A stretch of DNA of 43,711 nucleotides from Ophiothrix spiculata (taxonomy: Eukaryota > Echinodermata > Ophiuroidea > Amphilepidida > Ophiotrichidae). The DNA lies in NCBI GenBank assembly GCA_000969725.1, contig JXSR01S072713.1; one strand, 5' to 3'. Shown one piece after another: positions 11,201-21,435 of this stretch (positions are counted from its first letter, which is position 1; each line of letters starts with the position of its first letter). The position numbers and the translations under genes are program-made. The notes below the pieces were generated by a model. The model saw only the letters and a list, made by a program, of their open reading frames with translations. It had not been told where the DNA came from and searched no databases.

Positions 11201-11710
11201 AAAACAGACTATCTTGACAACTAAATGGAATAACTTCTTTCTTGCAGACATCATTACCAGAGAGGTGGTAAACCAAAACTTAAGCGCAGAATTCCATTTG
11301 AATTTACAAGGACTGACCCGGGATTCCAGTACAGACAACAAATTACAGAAAGTACACAAACTAGCAGGAGTAGTAGCATATTGGAGCTACCACTCAGTAC
11401 ATGGGATGCACAATGTGACCCTGCAAGGGAATCTGGTGGTGTACAACGACAGGACACAAGATCAGAACTTGGTAGTGTATATCCAACTGATCCAAGTCAT
11501 TTGTATGCTAGGCCTGCAACTGCAAGAGGACAAGTCAATGAGAACACCAATAGCAACAAGACTACGCAGAGAAATGTGATTATAGAAAACGGAACTCCTT
11601 TACAGACGGGATCTGATACAAATGGTAGAGCTTCAAGAATGGGACAAGTTGGAGCTTCAACAGTTATTTCTATATCGGAGATATATCCTATTGATGTGAC
11701 AAGTTTGTGA
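7998..11710 (+). CDS. Sushi-domain single-pass membrane protein, three 3' exons
   Basis: Three exons join in frame: 7998-8201, 9821-9905 and 11248-11710, each bounded by AG acceptors and GT donors (GTAAGA, GTAAGA). Exon one encodes one sushi/CCP domain: CSAPP, YTCRSGFF, VCLADGSW and APCQ give the four cysteines and the Trp of the fold. It is a symmetric 1-1 phase exon, as sushi exons usually are. Exon two encodes TESLGYAIMCSVLAIIIF and the rest of one membrane helix. Exon three is a ~154-residue cytoplasmic tail rich in Ser, Thr, Arg and Gln, opening with a basic stop-transfer stretch (GGKPKLKRR). The tail has several tyrosines (QYRQQ, VYPTD, LYARP, IYPID) and ends in VTSL, a class I PDZ-ligand pattern. 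The role is probably that of a surface receptor or adhesion protein. The signal peptide and any further domains are not seen. It resembles SUSD-type proteins, but I cannot name the orthologue. Confidence 0.82.
8202..9820. other. Intron of the sushi gene
   Basis: The intron begins with a C run (8226-8241) followed by a G/C patch, then degenerate words of the type CTCTCACCTAATGAC repeated from about 8350 to 8530. No exon or RNA gene is seen in the rest. Confidence 0.5.
9821..9905 (+). other. Coding exon: transmembrane helix
   Basis: An 85-base exon after TTTCTTTCAG and before GTAAGAC. The translated core MCSVLAIIIFIVLMAWAL is uniformly hydrophobic and long enough for one membrane span. Phase enters at 1 and leaves at 2, matching both neighbours. 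Confidence 0.82.
10034..10816. mobile_element. Foldback element with ~240-270-bp arms
   Basis: The left arm (10034-10270) and right arm (10544-10816) are inverted copies. Shared words include GACAAGCAAAAA, GGTCTCACAAG, ACACAGACGACTCAT, CAGGAGTTCGGGAGGAC and GGGAGACTTGAC. The right arm has extra copies of a GCGGGAGA/AAAAAATATCCCG-type segment missing on the left. The spacer (10271-10543) shows nothing recognisable. It lies in the last intron of the sushi gene. A further fragment of the outer arm sits at about 21785-21860 in the kinase intron. Confidence 0.75.
11248..11710 (+). other. Coding exon: cytoplasmic tail and stop
   Basis: The exon follows CTTTCTTGCAG. The codon split over the intron (AG+A) gives Arg, then HHYQRGGKPKLKRR. 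The frame is open to TGA at 11708-11710. A different frame over the same DNA is also open (11139-11579), but it does not join to the membrane exon. Confidence 0.8.
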
Positions 11711-11724
11711 TCAGTTAAAATGGA

Positions 11725-11905
11725 AATAAATATTGAACAAGTATATTGTGAGACCTTAAATCCAAGACACCTTTGCATCATTATGGCAGAGAAAGTGGAC
11801 AAAGCAAAATACCTCAGCGCATTTCTCCCCCTTTTTAACATTATTTTCCTGCATGTTGAGAGATTTCCAGAAGGAAAGATTGTGAAGAACCTTTTTGAGA
11901 ATAAA
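11725..11905 (+). promoter_or_regulatory. Candidate polyadenylation signals of the sushi gene
   Basis: AATAAA occurs at 11725-11730, only 15 bases after the stop, and again at 11900-11905. The second gives a more usual 3' UTR length. Transcript ends are needed to choose. Confidence 0.35.
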
Positions 11906-14300
11906 ATCCTAATCGATCCAGATCTCGCTAAATTTCACTGTAGAAAATCACAAAAGTTCAAATATGTCACAGACAGGAGTTATATGCAGGAACTAAATTG
12001 CTACCACAATGATAAAGTCACCAATGAAAACTGCCATGATATTTTAAGCATTATGATTACATGTATAACCTTAATTTTGATAGGAGATCAAGGAATATAA
12101 ATCATGACTATTTGAATTGTAAATTAAGTTTTCTCAAATGTTAAAATTTGTGTTACAATACTTTTTTATTTATGACCATCAAATAACACTTTCAGTAAAG
12201 TTAGCCACTGGTCAATTTTGTTTTATTTTTCTTATTCAAATAGAACATTTTTTCAGCTTTACAATGATATTGGTTTTAGATACTTAGGGAGAAGCGCTAC
12301 AATTTTTGAAGCATTTTATGCACATATCCAAGTCAGCTATGTAAAGAAATGTCACTTTTCAAATATGTTGGAATTGAAGTGAAAGCTGATATTATGCAAG
12401 GAATTTAAGAAAAGCTTGAACATTTCCTATTTGCAAAAAAACCAACAACTCATAATGATAAAATGTCAACCATTATTTATCAGTGGTTTGTGGTGACCAG
12501 TCACATATTATCAAACTGAATATGATGAAAATTGAAAAACAGAAAATGAAACCTGAATATCTAAATCTATTTAGCTGATTACTGACTGAATGGACATTTT
12601 ATGATCGAAAATGACATTATAACAAAGGTTGCTAAAAATAAATCTAATGATGTTTCAAGACTTTACTCACATAGAAATATTTCATTTCATTTTTGGAAGG
12701 TTGTTCACTCTGTTCTGCACTGTGGTCAAAAATAACATTGTATAGAAGAATGTTTCTCAACAAGCAGCGGAAGTGACAAATTTGGCTCTTTGACTTACAG
12801 AAGTCATTATTTTGATATAACATGTTGAGATACAAAGTCAAGAACATATCATATTGTCACAAAATGTCAAGATAATGACTTTGTGGAACTCGGCAAGTTG
12901 ACATCTCGAATGGCTTATACGCTTAGGAAATTCCGGATAAAATGTTGAGATCCTTAGTTGATGGGAACTCAACACATTTTGCTAATACAAAATGAATAGA
13001 TCCCTTATTAGAGTATTTCATATATGAACACATTGAGGACACTGTAACATTTTGATACATTGTACCAGTGGAGTTTCTAAGCTCCAACTTAATGAATTTA
13101 TTCCAATTCTGTTCAGGTTCAATGCCAATGGATAAAACAATATGTATTTTCTTTGAAGCAATACCTTTCAAATGTTACCAAACATACTAGTATGCTATAA
13201 AATAAATGTGCATTTTTGTCAGCAGCCCTGCCTGATTTGAAAATGGGTCAAAACATTGAAAACTGTGTTCATATTTTCCACAGAGGAGCCCTTTTTTTGG
13301 CATTACTTGGTTCAATTTCAGTGTATTTTTTCTTCATCCATAACTTTACCATTTGATACTCAAGTTGTTAACCCCTCATTTTGAAGGCAATTTTAGTTCC
13401 TTTCAGGACAAATTAAAATTTTACAAAACAAATAAAGCTGAAAATTTTGTGACATTTCGGATCAAAATGTTGAGATCCCTAATTGACAGAAACTCAACAA
13501 GACATATAAAATAATATGATATATATACATATTGTAAAATGTGTCTCATTTGCTTAAGATGGCCATTGTCCTTGAGAAATGTGTACAAAAAATATACTTT
13601 TTATCACTTCAACCTGTTGCCGTTATGATATGATAGGATATACAGGCACTTAGAAACTCTTTTTAGAATGGCTATAGTATATCCCTACCAACCATAACTG
13701 ATTTTAGTATGTCTGACCTTAGATTTTTGCGCGAATTGGTGAAATACAACATCTTGAACTGTTGTCCGTACGCAGGAATTTGCTCAAATCGGCAATTTTG
13801 ACTCAATTTTTGATCAAACAACTGCTCATTTTACTTACACTGTATATTTCCAGATCATTTAGAAAGTAATTTTCAACTCATATGGATATGTAAAAGCAGT
13901 AACAAAGTCCAGTCTTTCCATTCGTTGAATGGTTTTTGCGCGAATTTAAGGTTTGTATACACTTATATAGCTCATTTCTAGACTTTTCCACCATACGATT
14001 GTATAGCAAGTGCTGTGTGCACTGATGCAGTGAAAATTATTCAGCGGTTAAATAGTGAGAAAAAACATGTGAAAGTTTTCCATATGTGTTGAGATGTCAA
14101 GTCAAGTTGTCTAATCATTCTGATACAGACAGTTGAGATGCCAAGTTGCTATTTTGATACAAGATGTTGAGATACAAAGTCAAGAACATGTCACAAAATG
14201 TCAAAAAAATCATTATTTTGATATTTTGCAACAATAATATGTTGAAATATTGAGTTTATGGAACTCAATTAATCTTGAATGACCCTTATACAGTCCCATA
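11906..14300. repeat. Non-coding region with recurring GTTGAGAT motifs
   Basis: The words ATGTTGAGATACAAAGTCAAG and TGTCACAAAATGTCAA occur together near 12820-12870 and again near 14160-14210. Related GTTGAGATCC...AACTCAACA segments lie at 12943-12978 and 13468-13500. This looks like an old, degraded set of direct repeats about 1.35 kb apart. I see no exon; short open frames have AT-rich, random-looking content. Confidence 0.5.
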
Positions 14301-14769
14301 TTGACTAGTTCCGATTTGAGCTTTGACACTTTCCAAGAAAAAAAACAGCAATGAAATGATTTTTTTGAAAATGCACTGAGAACATAGTGCATTTGGTGCT
14401 TTGCCATACAGTTTTCTAAATTATTTGGCATATTTTAAGCTGAGCCCCTGGTATAGAATATCTTTTAACAGAAGCATTTGTTCAAATTGCATCACTATAA
14501 GATATCATGAAATGATTGTTACTACAGAAAAAGTGCTAGATAGACTTTGTTATTTTTGTAGTCATTTTCATTCAAAATTTGGTGTCAAATTTTTCACCAC
14601 TATGTTAAATTTTCATTTGGAATGAACACTTCCATTCTCATGGTAACATTTTTGCCATGGTGTAAAATGTTGTATCATTTACCAAAATGTTCAAAATGGT
14701 GAAACATTTTTTGCATCTTGTCACATTTTGCAATGATTACTCATCTGCAGTATTTTCTAAGAAAAAAAT

Positions 14770-15000
14770 CAAATATTTGAGAAATACATTTAATGCACAA
14801 CTAAGATAAAATTTTGGGCACAAAAACATGATTTTTGGACCTAAGGACCAAAATTACACATTTTGGTAAAATAATGACCTCATCATCATGTTTAGTATGC
14901 AAATCTGCTTCTAGAATTATATACTTTTACTTGGATTTAGTTATCCGTTGCTGAGTTAAAGAGCAAAAACCATTTCTGAAAACAAAGGATTGACAGGGCC
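14770..15000 (-). repeat. Dispersed repeat, copy 2
   Basis: This is the reverse complement of the stretch at 6905-7215: TATGCAAATCTGCTTCTAG, TTATCCGTTGCTGAGTT and ACAAAATTACACATTTTGG-like words appear in mirrored order. It runs directly into the tandem array that begins at 15001. Confidence 0.6.
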
Positions 15001-16230
15001 CTGGCCCTTGTACTACATTCTCTGTGTAGGGCAGAGTTTGAGTTTGAGAGTTGATAAATGTTTGTAAAATATGTAACGAAACATATTTTCTACACTGAAA
15101 TTTAGTGTATATTTTATTTCTGAAGTCAAAAATGCAATTTCTTGAACTTGAATTTGTCTCCATAGACAGGGGCATATTTAGCTGAAATTATGAGAAAATT
15201 TGCAAAATTGATTGGCAAAAAATTATTTTAAAAGGTCAGATTCCTTTTATCCATTTGCGGTGCAGTTGTGGTGCATTTTGCACTGTAAGGGAATTGGTAG
15301 TGGTATAATTAAAAGCACTGTCACCGTATGGAAAATGGATGTGTGCTTTACATTATGACACTTTTAAGTATCTGACCTTAACTCTATAAATCTTATCAAC
15401 TTTGAAGAATGTTGATAAGTAAAATCTGGCCCTTGTACTACATTCTCTGTGTAGGGCAGGGTTTGAGTTTGAGAGTTGACAAATATTTGTAAAATATGTA
15501 ATGAAACATATTTTCTACACTGAAATTTAGTGTATATTTCATTTCTTAAGTCAAAATGCAAATGCTTGAACTTGAATTTGTCTCCATAGACAGGGGCATA
15601 TTTTGCTGAAATTATGAGAAGATTTGCAAAATTGATTGGCAAAAAATTCCCTTACAGTGCAAAATGCACTGTAAGGGAATTGGTAGTGGTATAATTAAAA
15701 GCACTGTTACCGCATTGAAAATGGATGTGTGCTTTACATTATGACACTTTTAAGTATCTGACCTTAACTCAATAAATCTAATAAACTTTGAAGAATGTTG
15801 ATAAGTAAAATCTGGTGCTTGTACTACATTTTCTGTGTAGGGCAGGGTTTGAGTTTGAGAGTTGACAAATCTTTGTAAAATATGTAATGAAACATATTTT
15901 CTACACTGAAATTTATTGTATATTTCGTTTCTGAAGTCAAAAATGCAATTTCTTGAACTTGAATTTGTCTCCATAGACAAGGGCATATTTTGCTGAAATT
16001 ATGAGAAAATGTGCAAAATTGAGTGACAAAAATTATTTTGGTCAGATTCCTTTTATCCGTTTACGGTGCAGTTGTGGTGCATTTTGCACTGTAAGGGAAC
16101 TGGTAGTGGTATAATTAAAAGCACTGTCACCGTATGGAAAATGGCTGTGTGCTTTACATTATAACACTTAAGTATCTGACCTTGACTCTATAAATCTTAT
16201 CAACTTTGAAGAATGTTGATAAGTAAAATC
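15001..16230 (+). repeat. Three-unit tandem array, ~386-425 bp per unit
   Basis: Units start at 15001, 15426 and 15812 with CTGG(C/T)(C/G)CTTGTACTACATT and end after TTGATAAGTAAAATC. Identity is high over most of the length. Unit 2 is shorter because about 60 bases were replaced by a short inverted segment (15645-15681). Minus-strand open frames in each unit (PLSMETNSSSRNC...) repeat with the array, but their length is limited by the unit and no family is recognisable. Confidence 0.88.
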
Positions 16231-16680
16231 AACTTCACACCTGCTGCTCTTATTGTTTTTCTTAAAATAGATTTTCGGACAACATTTCTAAGTATACAAC
16301 AGTGATGCTAGAAGGAATTCAAACTGTGAGGGGAAATTCCTGTCACCTGAAAATAGTTAGTTTTGGTCAAATGACAGACAATCTGATATTTTCTCAAAAA
16401 TGACAAAATAGTCCATTTTAAGTCACAAAACCTGAAAACACAGATACTTTTACTCATAAATGATATGACTTTTTTCACACGTTTGTTGCTCAAATGTGTG
16501 TAGAATATCAAACTTTGTCGTTTACAGACAAACTTCCTTTCTCGTTAGAAAAAAACGTAAGTTAAATATGTTTAAAGGAGCATAATCTGATTGCCTCAAC
16601 TTTTTTTCAAACTTTTTGAGTACCAAAATGTTGGTCTTATTTTTCTCATGACCTATGTGAAATTCCATGGCTGAGTTATA
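16231..16680. other. Non-coding stretch
   Basis: This is AT-rich sequence without a recognisable gene, terminal repeat or RNA motif, up to the TA that flanks the next element. Confidence 0.3.
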
Positions 16681-17203
16681 CACTCCCGCTCAAAAGTATT
16701 TCTGTACAAAAACTTTATTCAGCCATATTTCGAAAGATGTTTATTCGATTGTCCTCATTTTTTGACAGCGTCTATGTTATATAATTATTAAACTAAATAA
16801 TCCGGAATTGCATTCATTGCATTTGAAAAATATGGCGTACAGTGCATATTACTACTTCCATCTGTACATTAAAAAAAATGAGTGTATATATATTTCTGTG
16901 CATTTGTTTTAAATCTTACAACCTTAAAATTTTCTATCCAGTTACAAAGTATTAATGAGGTTATGAAAAATTTATAAGTTACATATTAATGAGATTTGTA
17001 CTTGTGGTATATTTGTATATGGTCCATGAAATCAGCCATTTCTATGGCAATGGAAGATTAAATATTAAAACAAACATCAATTTATTTATATTAAATAGAT
17101 AATTTACCTATACTAGTATAAAGCTTTGATGATTTTAGGTTGTTTATTATAAATGAGGTTTCTGACATTTTTAATTATGCAGAAATACTTTCAAGTGGGA
17201 GTG
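16681..17203. mobile_element. Tc1/mariner-like MITE (523 bp)
   Basis: The left end CACTCCCGCTCAAAAGTATT mirrors the right end AATACTTTCAAGTGGGAGTG, with TA on both sides (16679-16680 and 17204-17205). Both the TA target and CACTCCC-type ends are characteristic of Tc1-like non-autonomous elements. There is no transposase frame. The internal stretch 17008-17101 is repeated exactly just before the assembly gap. Confidence 0.82.
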
Positions 17204-17415
17204 TACGTATGCATACTTGCCAACATTTGAAAACTGGAAAGAGGGACAAAGGGGCACATTTTTGTCCAAAAAGAGGAACATTTCCAATTTTCCTATTCAC
17301 TTTTATAGGGTGAGTTTTACAAAAAGAGGAACGGATTGGTAAAAATTACCTTTTTCTTTTGCCAAAAACAGGACCGTTCCTCTGAAATAGGAACAGTTGG
17401 CAAGTATGCGTATGC
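17204..17415. mobile_element. Short MITE (~210 bp) abutting the Tc1-like element
   Basis: The ends share GCATACTTGCCAAC in inverted orientation (left near 17211, right near 17395-17415). Inside, AAAGAGGAAC words are also mirrored. It has no coding capacity. Its left end coincides with the right TA of the neighbour, so one may have used the other's target site. Confidence 0.65.
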
Positions 17416-18257
17416 AAAGTCTTCTAATTAAGGTAACCATAATGAATTTTACACAGTAACATATAGGCAGCTCTGAAATACGAAATTGCCCATTAAAACG
17501 GTTTGACCGTTGACAGCTGAAATTTGAAACTTGTACCCCTTGAGTGGTCAATCACTGGTCATGTTCATATGTCATTGAAAACTAACTTTTGAGAAATTGA
17601 ACCAAGCTCCTTAACATCCAATAATACACAAGTTTAGAATGGAGTCAAGCTGTTATCTCAAAGATATTTTATTTTATACATTTAAGCAAAACACATTTTG
17701 CATTACCAGTGACTGTGAATTTAGCTATATATATTAATGTTTCTTTATGTAAGACACTTCACCAAAAGACCAAAGGATTTGCCAAAGAGCCATTTCTACT
17801 TCATAGAGGGTGTCATCATTGCTGCTTTCATAGAGACACTCCAACAAAATCATATCTCTTGATTGGAACAAAATTTACTTACTTAGCTGTGATGCTTTTC
17901 AACATGCAGACATATTGTAGAATTGGGGTATATATATATGGACAGATTTGAATATGTTGGATCTCTTTTTTTTTTTTTTTTATCATACATGGGTCCATGG
18001 TTTTTGTTAACCCAATTGAAAAGCAAAACCAATTTTCAATCAGCTGATCCAAAACGGTGATTTCCCAAATACCTAAGTTATGACAGTAACTATTGTTGCA
18101 CAATGTACGTCACAAGGTGATATTTTCTAGTACACATATCTCACACATGGCTAAGCACAAGTAAAGGTGGGTGACTCAAATTGGTCATGGAATTTACTTA
18201 CATATTACATTTCTGTGGTTGGTTAGCAGGTTTCACAGTTAAAACTGTGCCTTAAAA

Positions 18258-18412
18258 CATTGGCATGCCCAGGGGGTGGCTTTAGGGGCTAAAGCCTCCC
18301 CCACCCACAAGTAAAATCAGCCTGTTTTTAATGATTTTTAACACTCAGCCCACCTCATAATTGGCAAATCCACATTAGCCCCTCGCAAGGAAAAATCCTG
18401 GGCACGCCAGTG
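18258..18412. mobile_element. hAT-like MITE (155 bp)
   Basis: The left end CATTGGCATGCCCAGG mirrors the right end CCTGGGCACGCCAGTG. A GGGGCTAA word is also mirrored. The CA(C/T)TGG start fits hAT elements, but I see no clear 8-bp target duplication. Confidence 0.6.
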
Positions 18413-18994
18413 GAAAATGACCCATTAAAAGCACTATGTTAGCTTATGTTCTTCAGTAATTTGCAACTATTTTCACCACATCTCTTCAACTAAACAAACA
18501 GTGAAGGACAGCTTTCCTGCGATATCAAAGTCTCAAATTTGACTGGAAAAAGTGTGGGAAAAACTGATAGGGTCACAAACCTTTAAGTACCTGATACATA
18601 GAAAGTTCATATACAAAATATTTTGACATTGTTTACAAGTATTTTTATATATTTAGAAATATGTAGAAATTTGTATTTCCCAAGTTGAAAGTTTATGACA
18701 TCAAAAAACACAATGAAAATCATAAAACTACAGACAGGATACATGTGGGTGGTGCTATTGTTTTGCCATCATAATCACTGCCTGTTAACGTGTTACATAC
18801 AAAAATGGGACTAAAAAAATCGTTATAATCTTATTTTTGTGATTTTGAAGTTACATCAAGTTGTTTGACGAGTGTCATCTCTGACCTTTTTATCAAAGCC
18901 CAACTGTTTAAGGTAAGTGACATGTCTTATTTTTAAAATTTTAAAATATTAGTAAAATTATCAGGTATGATCATAAAGTTTGTAAGGCTTGAAT

Positions 18995-19339
18995 TCCTTC
19001 TTATTTCATGCTATACTCTGTCCATCTTGATATGTGCCCCCATACCATTCTCCAAGAGGTAGATTATTTCAATGATCATTGATGATGTGCAGGGAATGAG
19101 TATATTTGTATATGGTCCATGAAATCAGCCATTTCTATGGCAATGGAAGATTAAATATTAAAACAAACATCAATTTATTTATATTAAATAGATANNNNNN
19201 NNNNNNNNNNNNNNNNNNNNNNNNNNNNNNNNNNNNNNNNNNNNTCCTTCTTATTTCATGCTATACTCTGTCCATCTTGATATGTGCCCCCATACCATTC
19301 TCCAAGAGGTAGATTATTTCAATGATCATTGATGATGTG
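18995..19339. other. Assembly gap (N at 19195-19244) with duplicated flanks
   Basis: The 95 bases 18995-19089 are repeated exactly at 19245-19339, directly after the Ns. The 94 bases before the Ns (19101-19194) are identical to 17008-17101, inside the Tc1-like MITE. The run of exactly 50 N is a placeholder rather than a measured length. This looks like two overlapping contig ends left unmerged. Confidence 0.9.
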
Positions 19340-19719
19340 AAGGGACTGAAGTATAATCTGGAAAATCATACTGTTTTGTTACAGGGCCAGAAATTAAGTA
19401 TATATACGTTTCAATGCAATTATTAATTGCACTTTATTGAACATTTTTGGAAAAATTATCAAGTAATGAATGCTTATCTGTGTTATTTTAAGGCTTATAC
19501 ATGTTTGATACCTTAAATGTATCGGTGAAATATAAACTTTATGTCGCGATATGCCTACATGTTTGAAGTTGATTTATTATGTACCTCTTTAACCATGATA
19601 ACATGTACAATTTTGTACATTATATTGTGGAATATGACCAAACCTACAGCAAACGTAAAATAATTTTTAAGTGGCCAACATGGTATTTTCTTCATATGAT
19701 TACCAAATTATTACCTTCA
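19340..19719. other. Non-coding stretch
   Basis: Nothing beyond AT-rich sequence is recognisable here. Confidence 0.3.
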
Positions 19720-19972
19720 GGGTAAAAACATAGTTGGCCTCCAAACAAAATTTCCGCTACCAAACATTTGGTCGTGATGTCACCAAATAAGTATGAACCG
19801 GTAACAAACATTTGGTGCACGGTAATCAATACATGTGCAATCTAGCGCGAAATTGTATTTGATGTCAATACGGTGTTGAAGTTATTTTATTTGGAGTGAC
19901 TCGTCATTTTGATGTCACAACCAAATGTTTGGTAGCGAAAATTTTGTTTGCAGGCAGACTATGTTTTAACCC
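19720..19972. mobile_element. 253-bp MITE, copy B
   Basis: This is the second copy of the family seen at 2160-2414. Its ends are GGGTAAAAACATAG and CTATGTTTTAACCC, followed inward by CTCCAAACAAAATTT and ACCAAATGTTTGG. The extreme termini differ from copy A (GGGTAAAA versus GGGCCAAAT), while the next ~30 bases and the interior match. That suggests two subfamilies. Confidence 0.8.
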
Positions 19973-20661
19973 TTTCTTCAAGGATAGTCAATCACAAAGC
20001 TAATGACATTGATCTGAAACTCGAAACTATTTGACTGTCAAACCCTAATATGGTACTCTATATTTTGTAAATACCAACATTAAGTTTTTAAAGAAGCATC
20101 TGGTGAAAATTCAAGCATTGGAATGGCCAATTCTCTGTCTCACTACCATGCAAGCCTTCTGAATTTGACTACCATTTTTGTTTGTTGCACAAGTTAGTGG
20201 GTTACTACAGGGATTGTAGCCAAACTTTTTAAATGTGTAAGTTCAGTGTTCCATGAAATATATACGGAAAGGCTGGCAACAGCCAGGGACATGTAGATGA
20301 CAAACATGTACAACTTCATCCTCAAGTATGTTAGGGTGAGTTTTGTACCATTTATCTCAAATATATATACCTCATGCTTTTAAAACAGTAACACTAAAAA
20401 AATACAGATTGTTTGGTCCTCTCATTTTTTTTGGCCTATGAGGGCAACACAGCAATTTTATATGTAATTGCTTCTTCAGGCCTATTTTAGTTAAATACTC
20501 CCTTTTTAAATTGACCTATTTTGTCATAACTTTCCCGTTTATTATTTACAATGACATGTGGTGTGTTTTGTAGTTTGTCCATTAGATCTACTTTCATACT
20601 AGCTTGTTAATATTTATAATCTATTTAATTTTTGTTTTGTTTTTAATTTAATCATTAACAG
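19973..20661. other. Upstream or intron sequence of the kinase gene
   Basis: No coding exon is visible. A long T-rich tract and TTAACAG (ending at 20661) form a strong acceptor, so the transcript has at least one exon farther upstream, probably 5' untranslated. Confidence 0.4.
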
Positions 20662-21435
20662 GATGAAATGGCTGAAGGAAACAACCCCATTAGAAAAATA
20701 AGGCGACAGGATCTGGAGTTAGGAACAAAAATTGGTTGTGGTGGGTTTGCTTCTGTATACACGGCAATATGGAATCAGACAAGAGTAGCGGCCAAACGAC
20801 TTATCGATTCAGATATTGGTCAACTCGAAATGGAAACGCTGTCCATGGTGGATCATTGCAACATTGTGAAAATGTTTGGGGTAGTTGATGAAAATCATGA
20901 CTTCTTCATAGTAATGGAATTATGTGAAGGCACTCTCAGAGATTTCCTTGATCAACAGAATGGTGAGCAATTACCTACAGAGCAGTTCTTTCATTTTGCC
21001 AAACAAGCAGGGAGACCAATTAAATACCTCAGAGCACGGGGCCTTATTCACAAAGACATCAAGTCACCGAACTACTTGATTTCAACAGGTATGATCTTGA
21101 AGCTTTGTGACTTCGGTTCAGCTAAGAGTATCACCATCTCAGTGAGTAATGCATCATCTACAGCCTCCTTTCCATGGATGGCACCAGAGTTGCTCAAGGA
21201 ACAGATACTGTCACCAACCTATGACATTTACGGCTATGGTGTTGTCATGTGGGAGCTTTGGACTACAAAGATACCATTCGAAGGGAACATTCCTGCCAAT
21301 ATTGTGTGGAAAGTATGCACGTTTAATGAGACTCCACCTATTCCATCAGATTGTCCCAAGCCAATTTCTAGTCTGATTAGCAGCTGCTGGAAGAGCAGAA
21401 GTGACAGGCCAACTATTGACAGCATTTTGATCAAG
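20662..21435 (+). other. Coding exon: kinase domain
   Basis: The whole kinase domain is in one exon, which is unusual for long-established kinases and may point to descent from a retrocopy or an intron-poor family expansion. The acceptor before GATGAAATGG adds two in-frame codons (Asp-Glu) ahead of the Met, so the protein could also continue from an upstream exon. The ATG context (GAAATGG) is favourable. Confidence 0.85.

Noticed and set aside
11139-11579. 146-codon open frame over the sushi gene's last exon
   Set aside because: It starts in the intron, uses a different frame from the one that joins the membrane exon, and ends inside the tail exon.
14927-15986. Three similar minus-strand open frames (METNSSSRNCIFDFRN...)
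   Set aside because: They repeat only because the DNA is a tandem array; frame length varies with each unit and the same DNA is interrupted elsewhere. No family or splice context supports a protein.
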